A stretch of DNA of 64,000 bases from Pseudoruminococcus massiliensis. GTDB lineage: Bacteria; Bacillota; Clostridia; Oscillospirales; Acutalibacteraceae. The stretch's first letter is position 1, and each line of letters begins with the position of its first letter. Under the pieces are notes generated by a model. That model was not told the origin of the DNA, ran no database searches, and saw only the letters and a list, made by a program, of their open reading frames with translations. The stretch covers positions 62,001 through 126,000 of the forward strand of contig NZ_OLMR01000001.1 in assembly GCF_900291955.1 (NCBI RefSeq). The letters run 5' to 3'. Position numbers and translations under genes: made by a program. Shown one piece after another: positions 11,801-21,000 of the stretch.

Positions 11801-14800
11801 GTATACATATTGTCAAGGTCATTGTTGGTTCTATATGGTACAGCAATTTCCCACATATCACGGTCAGCAATATCTTCACAAGTATCATTAAATATATACT
11901 TAGCCTCATAACTTGACATCGACTCACTCCACTTTACACTTTCATCTGAAAGCATATCATCGAGATTATCTCCATTAAGCCATAAATTCTTTGGATACGG
12001 GTCAGTATAATGATTCATCTTTTTAAGACGCTTAGTGGTATCTACTGTATCGCCTTGATAGAACTTCATACTTGAATATTGAGATATACGCTCTATATTA
12101 GGAGAAATATATATACATCTATCTGTATCAACATTTTCATAAACAGTATTTCCATTATCGTCTTTTATCGGTTTGCCTGTCTTGGAATCACGCACTTTTC
12201 TACGGGCTAAGGAAGAATCTATATCGTCTATCGACATATAGATGTTTATATCCGTATACTTAATCTTATCGGAATATGTTCCGTCAGAAAGCTGTGCATA
12301 ATGAGTTTCTATATCGCTCAAATAGTTATCAAAGAACTGATAATAGGTTGTATCATTATTTGTATATTCCCACTTTGTCTGCATTTTATATTCGATAAGC
12401 TCATCAAGGCTACTATCTTTAATCTGCTGTGCATAAATATCGAAGTCCTTTTGCAGGGTTCTCTCTGACGGAGAAACCATAGAGGAATATAATGAATTAA
12501 GTTCGTTATCGTTGACGAGAGAGCTGTCAAAGCAAGCTGATTCGCTCTTTTCATCATATTGAACACCAAATTGTATATTATTATAGCTATTCTCAATGCG
12601 ACTTCTTCTTGGCATAAATACACCTACGCTTCTGTACTCATCTATTGCCTTATCCATAATTACATATGCGCCGTTGCTTTTAGCCTCATCGCCAAAGCGA
12701 CTTGTCAAATAAGCCTGCAAATATGGTGAAAGATTATCATAGTCCTGATAAGCCATTGCGTTCCTTTGGTGAGAATCATAGTCTGTAAGCTCATGGATAA
12801 TCTCTTTTCTGAATATGAAGTTATTGCTATAAAGAGCTACTGTATTTTCGGTATCGGTCTTATCGAGAGTCACAAGCTTTAGCTTACATCTGTTTTGGTC
12901 ATTGGAATCATATGCAGCTTTATTTTTGGTATAGAGAGTTAAATTATCATAAACCTTTCCATTATTATTAGAGTATCCACCTATAACAGGATAATTGCTT
13001 ACACCCTCCGGTGCTTCTGAAAGGTCTACCATATTATTAAGATATATAGGTGTGCCATGAACATTTAAGCCAAGAATAGAACCTACATAAATCTTATTAT
13101 TTTTATTATCACCCTTATATCCGACTGTACCATAATTTATACCATTAGTAAGTCTTGGGCCTAAACTGTTTGTATTGTATGGATAGGTATATCCCATTAT
13201 TCCGCCCGCATATAAGCCACCACTCTCAAGATAATTGACGCTTATATTACCGTAGTTTATCATATTGTAGCCTATATATTTTCGAGCATTATCATTCCAG
13301 GAATTATCTAAACCTATAATACCGCCTACATATGTTGCATTACGGTTGCGTTCAGTACCAATTTCTATATCACCATAATTCAAAACCGAGTTTATGTAAT
13401 CAAAGTGGTATAAATTACCTACTATACCACCAATATACATAGTAGTTTTTCTTGTATTATTATTAGTATTATCAGTATTATACGGCTTATCATTATTATA
13501 ATAAAGCTTTCCGAAATTTTCTGACTGCGTTATAGAAGCTGCGTTTAAATATCCAGCAACGCCTCCCATATAAAGAGCTGCACCAGTACCCCAAGAATAT
13601 GATGTTGGATTTGTTACATTGACATTTGCAAAATTATAACAATGGCTTAAAGTGAATTTTGCAACACTGACATATCCCACAATGCCACCAACAAAACCTT
13701 CACCACCACTCTCGTTAATATTTACATCACCATAATTTATGCTATTTGATATAGCTGAAGTTGAAGTAACATACCCAACAATGCCTCCTACACGATATGC
13801 ATCTGCATTTTCTACGGAAATATCAGCATAGTTTACACAATAGTCTGTTTGCCCTCCTATGCTTCTGATTCCACCGATATGAACACACCAGCCAAAGCCT
13901 GAAGCTCCTGAAGATTTACACCACGAGCTTATATACTCTGTGCCATTGACATTAGCTGTATAAAGATTTCTTACTGTGATTTTTCCTCTGTTTTCACTAT
14001 GAATAGCTCTTCCGCTATGTGTTATACCCGATAAATATAAACCAGAATCTTTATATTTTGCATTATTAACGCAATTTTCAACTGTAATAGGTGCAAAATT
14101 TATATTATTCTCACCCGATAAGCCACCGTTAAGATAGACATTATAATTATTAGTTATATAATTAAAGTAGCTGTCTCGGATTGTCATAGGAGCATAATTC
14201 CTTGATTTATAACAAATACTATTGGAAACGGCATAAACAGTTATATTTGAATCCTCAACCATAAGATTAGTAAGATTTATCTCGCCATTATTGATAAGAT
14301 TTTCTGTTTTCTCCGCCTGATAACTATTATATTGATATAATACACCATATACAATTATAGTTTTAGTTTTGCCAGAAATATTTATTTTTCCATATCTGCG
14401 GGATTTATCAAGGCTATTAAAAACTTCGTTCCATTCATCTGACTTCATACCATCTGGAATATAACAGCCATCATACCAACCATTAACTATATTTTTTATC
14501 TTTGATTGTCGGTTAGTGCTATTGTTCATTGTATGATAACCATATATGTTAAGTGTTCCGGTAATCTCTGCGTCTACTGTAACATCTCCGAGATTAAGAT
14601 TATTATTTGCGAAAAGTGCCTGATAGCCAAGTGTACGAATTGTAACCGCACCATTATACTTTCCTTTAACAGTGATATTTCCATAGTTAATATTATTATT
14701 AAAGGTAAATTGGTTCTGATTCTTTTCGTTATAGTCTGCTGTATGATTATAACCTATTCCGGTTATGCCTAAACTTCTTACGCAATCCGGAGCTTCAGTT

Positions 14801-17800
14801 GTATCAACTGTAATATCAACATAGTTGCGGTTATAATTGCAGTTATTATCCCAATTATTATAACCAGCTCTCAGACAGCCTGATATTGAAAGTCGTATCA
14901 TTTTATTAGTATCTTTTTTATTTGGAATAAAGTTTATTTTTCCATAGCTTGAATTATACGAACCCAAACCATTAGAATACATTGAAATATAAGGGAAATG
15001 GCCTTCCGAAGTAAGGTTTGATGTACCATAAATAGGGTCGAAATTATTCTTATCAAGGTCAACGGTCAGCTTACCTATATTTGTAGTATGCTCTGCAAAA
15101 AACATAGAAGTTCCAATAACACCTATATATGCAGCAGCATTTGTATCAGTAGAAGTGTACCAATAGGTAGAATTACTGTTGCACCGCTCACGATTTGTTG
15201 GTGCAATATAAACATCACCTGCATTATAGGAATATTCTGTACTCATACCGCAGATGCCTACAAAACATCCGCCATTATCTATTCCTATGCTATTATTTCC
15301 GTTAGTAAAAATAGTTCCTCCATAAAAATAGATGTTACCGCAGTTATAAGATTTATAAGTATATCCCTGTGCTATACCATAAATACCAATACCACCATCA
15401 TACATATAGAAATTACCCTTATTATAGTTTCTATAATTATAATATTGACCGTTCTTTGTACCTTTAGAACTACTCATATAGCCTATACCGCTCATAAGAC
15501 ACTTATTTATTGCAACGGAATAGAAATTGCCTTCATTATATGAATTACAAATAATATTATAGCCTATTCCCCACATATTCGACCTTGCTTTGGAATCATT
15601 GTTTACCAAGCGTTTGCCTTTAGGAAGTGCTTCGGCTGTTGGCTTGCCGTTTTCATCATATATAACCTCGCCTGTAAGCTCATTTTTAAGAACCGGAACA
15701 TCATATATATTTCCGAAATTGGCAATTCTATCTCCACGAGCAGAATCATTTATATTTATTGCAGGCTTAGAACCATTTTCTGTAGTTAAGCTAGTAACAC
15801 TACTTCCTACTTGATTTGTTGTAATACCTGCTGTATTAAAGCTGCCGTTTATTAATTTCCAATCGTTGCTTTCATCGGTTATCATATATGCACCATAAAC
15901 ATTACCATAGTTAGCAACATGGGTAAGCTTTCCATAGTATCCCCATTGCGTACTGCCTCCTGTACCTGCAGCACCAAGCAAACCACCTACACGAACATTA
16001 TAACTAAAAATATTCGGTACCATTTCTAATGCACCGCCGATAATATCTCCGCTATTGGTACAGTCTGTTATAAAATGGTATGCTCCTCCACCGATAAGTC
16101 CACCTATCGCTGTAGAACGCTGTGAGCCTGTTCCAAGCTTAACAGTTGCTGAAGAATGAACATTTTCCATATCAATATCGTTTGAATGTGCAACAACTGT
16201 TGCACTTCTTACATTTAAAGAGTTGTCTGTGTTTGTGGTTGGCATACCATCAGCATCACCACTTGAAATTTCACCACCAACAAAAGATAGGTCTTTAACA
16301 CAAGAATTATACTGAATATTTTTATTACTGGTAGATTGTGCTATAAGAGCAGTAAATTTATTACTTTTACTATAGCTATTTGTTGTTGTGGCTGGTGTAT
16401 TTATTGTAAGATTAAGGATTATATGAGTATCTCTCAGTTTTTCGCCATTGCTGTCGTTTCCGAGTGATGAAGTATGATGAATAGGACAATTTTCATCGCC
16501 ATCATCGGCTGTACCTATAAGCTTGCCATAAAAAGATGCATTTGTTGAAGTGACTGTCCAGTTAATCCAACGCCCACTTGCTACATAATTTGATGTCACT
16601 GTTATATCAAGCTTTGGTTTATAGGCATTTGGAGCAACTTCATTCATATCTATACATCTATCTATTTTAAAATAATATGCCTGTGTATACTCATATGAAC
16701 AAGGGAAGTGAATAAGCTGTGCAGGAGTAGAAATTATCAATGGGTCACTCTCTGTACCCATACCAATAAAACCATAGATTCGTGGATAAGTCCAATCATA
16801 AGTGTTTCTACCAGTTCTGGTAGTTTTATTATTAAGTGGTTTAAATTCTGTGCCTGTAACGCCATTAAGAGTTTTAAGTTGGAAATTTGTGCGAGGTATG
16901 ATATTCTCTTCATCGGGATTATCAATTTGATTAGGAGTTGTACCAACCTTGAATATATCACTATCATAGTAGCAGTTTGATATAGTACCACTATTATTAG
17001 GGCATACTGGATTTTGCACAATTGGTTCACGAGCATCGAGCATACCTGCAAAATATGAATCTGCAATTTTACCGCTTGCATAGTTTATCGCAACAAGTCC
17101 ACCAGCGGTGGAGTTTGCTGATTTTACAACATTGACATTTGCAATAGCACCTTTTTCTGGCTGAACTTCTTGAGCAATAGCGTATACATCTTCAATATTA
17201 CCATAATTTCTTGAGGCAATTACAGCAGTAAAGGTTGCCGCACTATTTGTAGAATCTATTGTAGGGTGATATATGCCGAAATTCCTTACAACCGCATTAG
17301 CACCAACAACGCCAAAAAATCCTACTGTTACAGGCGTATATTCTGTATCAAAATAAAGGTCACGAATCTCAAAGCCCTGACCATCAAATGTACCAGTAAA
17401 TGGGTTTCCATCTCCGCCTATTGGCAAAAAATATCTTTCATTATAGCTGACCTCGGAATATTCAATATTATCACCAAGTACAATATTTGCAGAAAGATAG
17501 AATTTAACTTCTGATGGGGACGAACCTTTTCCATTTACAATCTGCGAATAGAGATATAATTCCTCTGCATTGCAAATCATCAGCTTATAGTCCTGTGACA
17601 TATAGTTCTGTGCTGTACCATTATTAAAAAGCAATGCCTCACCTACTATCTCACGAAAATCCGTAAGAGATATTCGCTTAGGCTCAGTATAGCCTGTTTG
17701 CTCTTTATATTTGATATAAGTAGGCAATGGAGAAATAGCATCTGAACCATCATAAAGCTCATTCATATATTGATATGCTGGAGCATTATTATCTGCTGCA

Positions 17801-17928
17801 CTTGCAAAAGCAGGTGCAAACAAGCCGAAAAATCCTGAAAGCATATCACTTGGAATAAGTCCTCCAACTATTAAAATTACCAATGCAAATGAAATTACTC
17901 TCTTTTTCTTTGTATTTTTAAATTTCAT
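8833..17928 (-). CDS. Giant secreted beta-helix (GLUG-like) surface protein
   Basis: This 3031-aa protein has a basic N-terminus, a hydrophobic segment (residues 12-45) and a probable signal peptidase I site at AFASAAD. Residues about 100-1650 are Asn/Gly/Tyr-rich and carry many GLUG-like units such as IGGIVGYVT, VGGIIGL, AGGIMGYT and MGGVAGYL, each followed by an N-YGD/NYGNI strand; this is a right-handed beta-helix pattern. Around 2480-2520 is a segment ending ITFTAQW, resembling the InlB B-repeat/Listeria-Bacteroides repeat. The C-terminus (VYRRESN) has no LPxTG motif or membrane anchor. It heads an operon with two SipW-type proteins, diverges from sipW/tasA-like genes, and starts at ATG with AAGGAGG upstream. 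It is probably an adhesin or matrix protein. Confidence 0.85.
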   Translation of the reverse strand: MKFKNTKKKRVISFALVILIVGGLIPSDMLSGFFGLFAPAFASAADNNAPAYQYMNELYDGSDAISPLPTYIKYKEQTGYTEPKRISLTDFREIVGEALLFNNGTAQNYMSQDYKLMICNAEELYLYSQIVNGKGSSPSEVKFYLSANIVLGDNIEYSEVSYNERYFLPIGGDGNPFTGTFDGQGFEIRDLYFDTEYTPVTVGFFGVVGANAVVRNFGIYHPTIDSTNSAATFTAVIASRNYGNIEDVYAIAQEVQPEKGAIANVNVVKSANSTAGGLVAINYASGKIADSYFAGMLDAREPIVQNPVCPNNSGTISNCYYDSDIFKVGTTPNQIDNPDEENIIPRTNFQLKTLNGVTGTEFKPLNNKTTRTGRNTYDWTYPRIYGFIGMGTESDPLIISTPAQLIHFPCSYEYTQAYYFKIDRCIDMNEVAPNAYKPKLDITVTSNYVASGRWINWTVTSTNASFYGKLIGTADDGDENCPIHHTSSLGNDSNGEKLRDTHIILNLTINTPATTTNSYSKSNKFTALIAQSTSNKNIQYNSCVKDLSFVGGEISSGDADGMPTTNTDNSLNVRSATVVAHSNDIDMENVHSSATVKLGTGSQRSTAIGGLIGGGAYHFITDCTNSGDIIGGALEMVPNIFSYNVRVGGLLGAAGTGGSTQWGYYGKLTHVANYGNVYGAYMITDESNDWKLINGSFNTAGITTNQVGSSVTSLTTENGSKPAININDSARGDRIANFGNIYDVPVLKNELTGEVIYDENGKPTAEALPKGKRLVNNDSKARSNMWGIGYNIICNSYNEGNFYSVAINKCLMSGIGYMSSSKGTKNGQYYNYRNYNKGNFYMYDGGIGIYGIAQGYTYKSYNCGNIYFYGGTIFTNGNNSIGIDNGGCFVGICGMSTEYSYNAGDVYIAPTNRERCNSNSTYWYTSTDTNAAAYIGVIGTSMFFAEHTTNIGKLTVDLDKNNFDPIYGTSNLTSEGHFPYISMYSNGLGSYNSSYGKINFIPNKKDTNKMIRLSISGCLRAGYNNWDNNCNYNRNYVDITVDTTEAPDCVRSLGITGIGYNHTADYNEKNQNQFTFNNNINYGNITVKGKYNGAVTIRTLGYQALFANNNLNLGDVTVDAEITGTLNIYGYHTMNNSTNRQSKIKNIVNGWYDGCYIPDGMKSDEWNEVFNSLDKSRRYGKINISGKTKTIIVYGVLYQYNSYQAEKTENLINNGEINLTNLMVEDSNITVYAVSNSICYKSRNYAPMTIRDSYFNYITNNYNVYLNGGLSGENNINFAPITVENCVNNAKYKDSGLYLSGITHSGRAIHSENRGKITVRNLYTANVNGTEYISSWCKSSGASGFGWCVHIGGIRSIGGQTDYCVNYADISVENADAYRVGGIVGYVTSTSAISNSINYGDVNINESGGEGFVGGIVGYVSVAKFTLSHCYNFANVNVTNPTSYSWGTGAALYMGGVAGYLNAASITQSENFGKLYYNNDKPYNTDNTNNNTRKTTMYIGGIVGNLYHFDYINSVLNYGDIEIGTERNRNATYVGGIIGLDNSWNDNARKYIGYNMINYGNISVNYLESGGLYAGGIMGYTYPYNTNSLGPRLTNGINYGTVGYKGDNKNNKIYVGSILGLNVHGTPIYLNNMVDLSEAPEGVSNYPVIGGYSNNNGKVYDNLTLYTKNKAAYDSNDQNRCKLKLVTLDKTDTENTVALYSNNFIFRKEIIHELTDYDSHQRNAMAYQDYDNLSPYLQAYLTSRFGDEAKSNGAYVIMDKAIDEYRSVGVFMPRRSRIENSYNNIQFGVQYDEKSESACFDSSLVNDNELNSLYSSMVSPSERTLQKDFDIYAQQIKDSSLDELIEYKMQTKWEYTNNDTTYYQFFDNYLSDIETHYAQLSDGTYSDKIKYTDINIYMSIDDIDSSLARRKVRDSKTGKPIKDDNGNTVYENVDTDRCIYISPNIERISQYSSMKFYQGDTVDTTKRLKKMNHYTDPYPKNLWLNGDNLDDMLSDESVKWSESMSSYEAKYIFNDTCEDIADRDMWEIAVPYRTNNDLDNMYTKVLGVITAEDGIHKNIVVVHVVIDKYKPYAKLDSVSLDTPSDKIVTSTTDNGGLEIDPDKHDSVTDKDKTDPSKPAQDVIYYYVSDNYKDANGNGLQGENIQSYKSYSSSSNKYPKISVTTYNMSKGDKIWASVFWQDRLPSAENISYNQLKWNDDANHYKSSYKVEVGEVEYDEDQKSTGKVEIDLNSVLSDSECFYGGLYKVNLMYERTKNSDSEKHFATVYFCKEYSPLNAIQGTGWGYISLGGSQYYPSPTTYTRYWGAEIRVLDLLSYDKLYGKSADGYQQGLLFVGRPTYGINPLRYYYYTKKDNDATKSANSTTNCGTYMSLKSSIANNPTSTYYVDADNPIYNKSEEIDEEVDEIPKGKPVTLENVIEKIYVKNDTKTGAYYPAKYIGHTDIMAENGDIRRYTYEQIHMGDYGKNADGTAWGTYQNEPKVTISTATKNGYTIFDKNEDGSYVAKVLGNETSNITFTAQWGSSNVSLARTDNAVYSDAKYSGSGYAADRVKIYFKGISSDSYTELTTEQINKYFQNSKGETGISVTNSNIWTFILKNDAPVGTYKIVPYFMYRMDFTDKTVNNTAVKLYDYDTGEYLENKDALNFTWTIPYSVPFIIENLPNDETYITEFKVNNQQYTPFIFENSNIEGGDSRDVTILKASESGKIVYTGYENVMTGDNRVDTFNVFSYVKKDQQESKITLRVPYKAKLQKYTGKISGEDSYPSFSDSKWESADAEEILVYDEDGNVIENNYKQYTFTVNYNAYDEEAKDYSYSPSVTYYKSIAEDGKTETLYKVSVVPGVRNKSTTLEVAQEGEIEKLGGEDEFKAKMTKVFQESDAMYKEIIEKYGMISATIKELNGSEVDVYQTKYLSGTSSGESEPYVYNLKSFAYDISVDLPAGYTYDVLVFSQSMDNANTLKNSQNDFDGKQLILSSSSKQDLNVRIVIKRDTSSTIWGVEYIWNMNNAVKDSSNIAILGKGGIFNNYVYRRESN

Positions 17929-18149
17929 ATTAACATTGCCTCCTTAAACAATCAGAAAAAATATGTTTAACTTTCTTATACTTTTACAATTATATCTAAA
18001 TATAGCATTATATTCTGTTTAATTATATCATAAAGCTCTAATAGCTTTTTTCTTAATTAGAAATTTAACTTAATATTACAACTATAATATCTATATATAA
18101 ATTAAAATGCTACTATAATATATAAAAATCAGTATTAATTATCAACTAA
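17929..18149. other. A+T-rich divergent intergenic region
   Basis: With the sipW promoter and leader, this forms the roughly 300-bp spacer between the giant gene and sipW. The giant gene has a good AAGGAGG Shine-Dalgarno at about 17938-17944. A small stem (AAAGCT/AGCTTT type) lies near 18031-18050. I looked for a cyclic-di-GMP or other riboswitch in front of the giant gene and saw none. Several TATAAT-like strings occur on the minus strand, but none has a convincing -35 at the right spacing. Confidence 0.5.
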
Positions 18150-18178
18150 TTGAATTTTTTATTTTTATATGTTAAAAT
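18150..18178 (+). promoter_or_regulatory. Sigma-A-type promoter for sipW
   Basis: TTGAAT (18150-18155), a 17-base spacer and TAAAAT (18173-18178) match the housekeeping consensus closely. This would give a leader of about 50 bases before the sipW start. The call rests on sequence match only. Confidence 0.65.
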
Positions 18179-18235
18179 ATTGCTAAACATAATTTATTTA
18201 TAGTTAAATTTTTAGCTAAAAAGGGAATGAATATA

Positions 18236-18934
18236 ATGAAATATAATTCTACGGAAACCACTATTGAAGCAGTTTCCGATAAAAATTCCAAGACCGATAA
18301 GAAAAATTCTTCTAATAAAGCTTTTACTATCCTTGGAATTATCGCTTGCATCATACTTGCACCTATATTGATTTTAAATATAATTCTTATTATACAAGGC
18401 TTTACAGTAGATAGTAATTCTATTCCAAATATAGGCGGAACTTTTCCTCTTATAGTAAAATCGGGTTCTATGAGTGGTACTGTTGAAACTGGCGATTTAA
18501 TGTTTGCACATACCGTTGAAGATACCTCATCTTTTAAAAAAGGTGATATTATAGTATATTGGGATAAAGCAGAGGGCGGTTCTCTTGTAACCCACAGAAT
18601 TATAGAAGTAACTAAAGATGATGACGGAAAGCTTGCCTATCGCACAAAGGGTGATGCCAATGCTACCGCCGACGCAAAGCTTGTTTATCCTGAAAAGATT
18701 ATAGGTACATATCAAGGAAAAATTACAGGCTTGGGAAATGTTGCTCTATTTATGCAGACTATTCCTGGATTGATTATATGTGTTATTCTTCCACTCGCTA
18801 TTTTTGTTATTTATGATATTATAAGACGCAGACACATTCAAAAATCCGAACAAACCGAAGCTGCTGCACTTATGGCTGAAATCGAAAGACTTAAAAGTGA
18901 AAAGGCTAAGCTTGAATCAGAAAGCAAAAATTAA
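18236..18934 (+). CDS. sipW: SipW-like (ER/archaeal-type) signal peptidase I
   Basis: This 232-aa membrane protease would cleave signal peptides of TasA-type substrates. The catalytic serine lies in KSGSMSGTV near residue 79 and the histidine that replaces lysine in this subfamily is in VTHRI. GDANATADAKLV follows, as in SipW. There is an N-terminal membrane segment (about residues 30-55) and a second one (about 180-200). The cytoplasmic tail is a predicted coiled coil (EAAALMAEIERLKSEKAKLE). The start at 18236 is preferred over ATG 18227, because GGGA directly abuts the latter but lies 9 bases from the former. Its neighbours are predicted substrates. Confidence 0.92.
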   Translation: MKYNSTETTIEAVSDKNSKTDKKNSSNKAFTILGIIACIILAPILILNIILIIQGFTVDSNSIPNIGGTFPLIVKSGSMSGTVETGDLMFAHTVEDTSSFKKGDIIVYWDKAEGGSLVTHRIIEVTKDDDGKLAYRTKGDANATADAKLVYPEKIIGTYQGKITGLGNVALFMQTIPGLIICVILPLAIFVIYDIIRRRHIQKSEQTEAAALMAEIERLKSEKAKLESESKN

Positions 18935-18946
18935 ATCTGTTTAAAG

Positions 18947-18973
18947 AATCTAACCGCCGATTAGATTTTTTAA
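18947..18973 (+). terminator. Terminator/attenuator between sipW and the TasA-like gene
   Basis: AATCTAA, a 7-base loop and TTAGATT followed by TTTT form a Rho-independent-type stem just after sipW. The right arm can also pair with AAATCT just downstream (AGATTT-TTTAAT-AAATCT), which would exclude the terminator. More stems (TGAGTA/TTACTCA near 18980-18997 and CCCAA/TTGGG near 19003-19037) follow in the leader of the next gene. Confidence 0.6.
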
Positions 18974-19065
18974 TAAATCTGAGTAGTTGCTTACTCAAAA
19001 TGCCCAAAACAGAAAGATTCATACGGTCTGCTTGGGTAAATACTTAATAAAGGAGAGATTAAAGT

Positions 19066-20031
19066 ATGAAAAAAAATAAGACACTTCGTGCCGCAGGTAT
19101 ACTTTTTCTTGCAACCATGCTTACTACTTGCATGACAGCAGGAACCTTTGCTAAGTATACAACAAGCGACAGTGCAAACGATTCTGCGAGAGTAGCAAAG
19201 TTCGGCGTTACAGTAACCGCAGATGGTTCACTTTTTGGCGAAGAATACGCAAGCAAAGAAGGTGGCGACAAGCCTATCAACTTTAGTGGCGACGCAAACA
19301 CAGGTACCGTACAGGTTTCTACTCAAGGAGAAAATGTTGTTGCTCCTGGTACTAAAAATGATACTGGTTTAGGCTTCGTTATATCAGGCAAACCTGAGGT
19401 TGATGTTGAAATAAATACAACTGTCGATATCGATACAGTTAAAACTGTATACCTTAGAAAAGGTTCCTACGCTGTTATGTCAAAGCTTAATAATGTAACT
19501 GAAGAAAACTTTGTTCCAGAGAGTGTTTATGTCAAAGAAAGTGATTCATATAAACATCCTACTGAATATGCTGCAGATGCAGAGTATTATAAAGCAGTTA
19601 ACAAATTATCCTTTAATGACTATGATTATAACCCAATAGTCTATCAATATCAGGACGAAACTGGCGAACACTTTCAAGCTTATGATGATTTGAAAAACTT
19701 GTGTGATGCCATAAATAGAGATAACCCAGGAATAACTTGTGATGGTAAATATAAGGCAAATACAGACCTTAAAACCTGCACAAGAACTCTTACTTGGTAC
19801 TGGCTAATTAGTAATCCTGAGAGCCCATATTCCCCTAAAGACCCATTAAAAGACGCTAAAGACACTATTCTTGGCGATATTGCTGCCGGAAGTATCGTTG
19901 TAAAAACTACTGATGATGGTGCAACATATTCACCAGTCGAAGCAGCTACAGGTACTACAGCGGCTACAAAAGGCGATTATAACCTCACTGTCAGCTTTAA
20001 TATGGCTGTTACAGTAGACCAAATCGACTAA
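19066..20031 (+). CDS. TasA/camelysin-like surface fibre protein
   Basis: This 321-aa exported protein is a likely major substrate of the adjacent SipW-like peptidases. The N-terminus shows the family pattern: a short basic start, a hydrophobic segment (residues 9-28), then GTFAKYTTSDSANDSARVAKFGV, where cleavage by SipW-type enzymes is expected near the AKYT region. Later signatures are VVAPGTKNDTGLGFVISG, WYWLISNP, KDAKDTILGD and a C-terminal beta strand ending VDQID. In Bacillus, TasA forms biofilm fibres. The Shine-Dalgarno AAAGGAG lies 9-10 bases before ATG. There is no membrane anchor, so it could polymerise outside. The name TasA-like is by pattern; orthology to tasA is not claimed. 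Confidence 0.85.
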   Translation: MKKNKTLRAAGILFLATMLTTCMTAGTFAKYTTSDSANDSARVAKFGVTVTADGSLFGEEYASKEGGDKPINFSGDANTGTVQVSTQGENVVAPGTKNDTGLGFVISGKPEVDVEINTTVDIDTVKTVYLRKGSYAVMSKLNNVTEENFVPESVYVKESDSYKHPTEYAADAEYYKAVNKLSFNDYDYNPIVYQYQDETGEHFQAYDDLKNLCDAINRDNPGITCDGKYKANTDLKTCTRTLTWYWLISNPESPYSPKDPLKDAKDTILGDIAAGSIVVKTTDDGATYSPVEAATGTTAATKGDYNLTVSFNMAVTVDQID

Positions 20032-20059
20032 TAATACTAAAACTTCAATCTATACTGAG

Positions 20060-20083
20060 CCAACTGTCCTCTGGGACAGTTGG
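20060..20083 (+). terminator. Intercistronic hairpin
   Basis: CCAACTGTCC-TCTG-GGACAGTTGG is a perfect 10-bp stem with a 4-base loop between the TasA-like gene and the anchored protein gene. There is no T-run after it. It may be a weak terminator or an RNA-stabilising stem that lowers expression of the genes behind it relative to the TasA-like subunit. Confidence 0.65.
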
Positions 20084-20121
20084 TTCGCATATGGACTGAA
20101 TTTTTTGAAGGAGGTATCGCT

Positions 20122-21000
20122 ATGAATAAAGCTAAGAAATCTTGGTTTGTAGCTATGATTTTGTTACTCTTTATTATTATAACTGGTGATATTGTAATAA
20201 ACATTGCATTCTCTACAAGCACCAATCCAACTTCAAACAAAACCATAAGCCTTACAAATAATGCTCCTATTTATAATAAGGCCTATGCACAAAATAGTAT
20301 AGAAAGCTTTCCCCTCTCTCAAGGCTATATTTCTGATTCATCAAAAAATGGGGGTTTGTCTGTTTCTGATTCTGAACAGACATGGACTACCAACACAACA
20401 GTAAATATCTTTGAGCATAACGACCCTCGTGTTTCAACTGACGGAACTGGAAGTGCTAATCATACAATAGCTCCCGGAACAGAAAACAACTATGTATTTA
20501 GTCTTAACAATGACAAGGAATACGCAATTAAATATAATCTGAATATATCAGGTGAAAATGATAGTGAATATGAAATTCCTGTTATGGTTCAGGTTCTTGA
20601 TGCCAATGGCAACTCTCTTTCTGGAGATATGAAGCCTATTAAAGAGCTTAATTCTATAAGCTCCGATGGAAATGTTAAGCCTTATTCAAGCACACAATAT
20701 CAAATCCGTTGGAAATGGGATTTTGAAAATGGTACTGATGATTATGATACATTTCTCGGAAACAAAGCTGTCGATGAAGAAATAGCTTGCCATATAAATA
20801 TTAGTGTTATATCTGAATACGATTATGACGAAAGCTCTGTTGAGTCTGATTCAAGTGATACTCCATCAGATAGTTCAACTATTAAAACGAGTGATAACAG
20901 GAGCTTTGCATTATACATTGTTATATCAATTTTTAGTGCTATAACAATCGCATTGATTATCATTTCCAGAAAAAAACACAATGGAGATTTCAAAAAATGA
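20122..21000 (+). CDS. Membrane-anchored TasA-like protein
   Basis: This 292-aa protein has an N-terminal membrane segment (residues 7-27), an external domain, a Ser/Asp-rich linker (SSVESDSSDTPSDSS, about 250-268) and a C-terminal membrane segment followed by RKKHNGDFKK. The external domain repeats features of the TasA-like neighbour: IAPGTENNYVFSL (compare VVAPGTKNDTGLGF) and WKWDFENGTDDYDTFLG (compare WYWLISNP...KDTILGD). It therefore looks like a cell-anchored paralogue, possibly the base or nucleator of a fibre; that role is inference. The start at ATG 20122 follows GAAGGAGG by 8 bases; an upstream ATG at 20080 has no such site. The stop overlaps the next start (ATGA). Confidence 0.75.
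   Translation: MNKAKKSWFVAMILLLFIIITGDIVINIAFSTSTNPTSNKTISLTNNAPIYNKAYAQNSIESFPLSQGYISDSSKNGGLSVSDSEQTWTTNTTVNIFEHNDPRVSTDGTGSANHTIAPGTENNYVFSLNNDKEYAIKYNLNISGENDSEYEIPVMVQVLDANGNSLSGDMKPIKELNSISSDGNVKPYSSTQYQIRWKWDFENGTDDYDTFLGNKAVDEEIACHINISVISEYDYDESSVESDSSDTPSDSSTIKTSDNRSFALYIVISIFSAITIALIIISRKKHNGDFKK

Noticed and set aside
12318-12623. 101-codon and other frames inside the giant gene (both strands)
   Set aside because: They are shadows of the 3031-aa frame, with no ribosome sites or recognisable domains.
17929-18149. Possible cyclic-di-GMP riboswitch in front of the giant surface protein
   Set aside because: No conserved GEMM core or paired domains are visible; the sequence is nearly all A/T.
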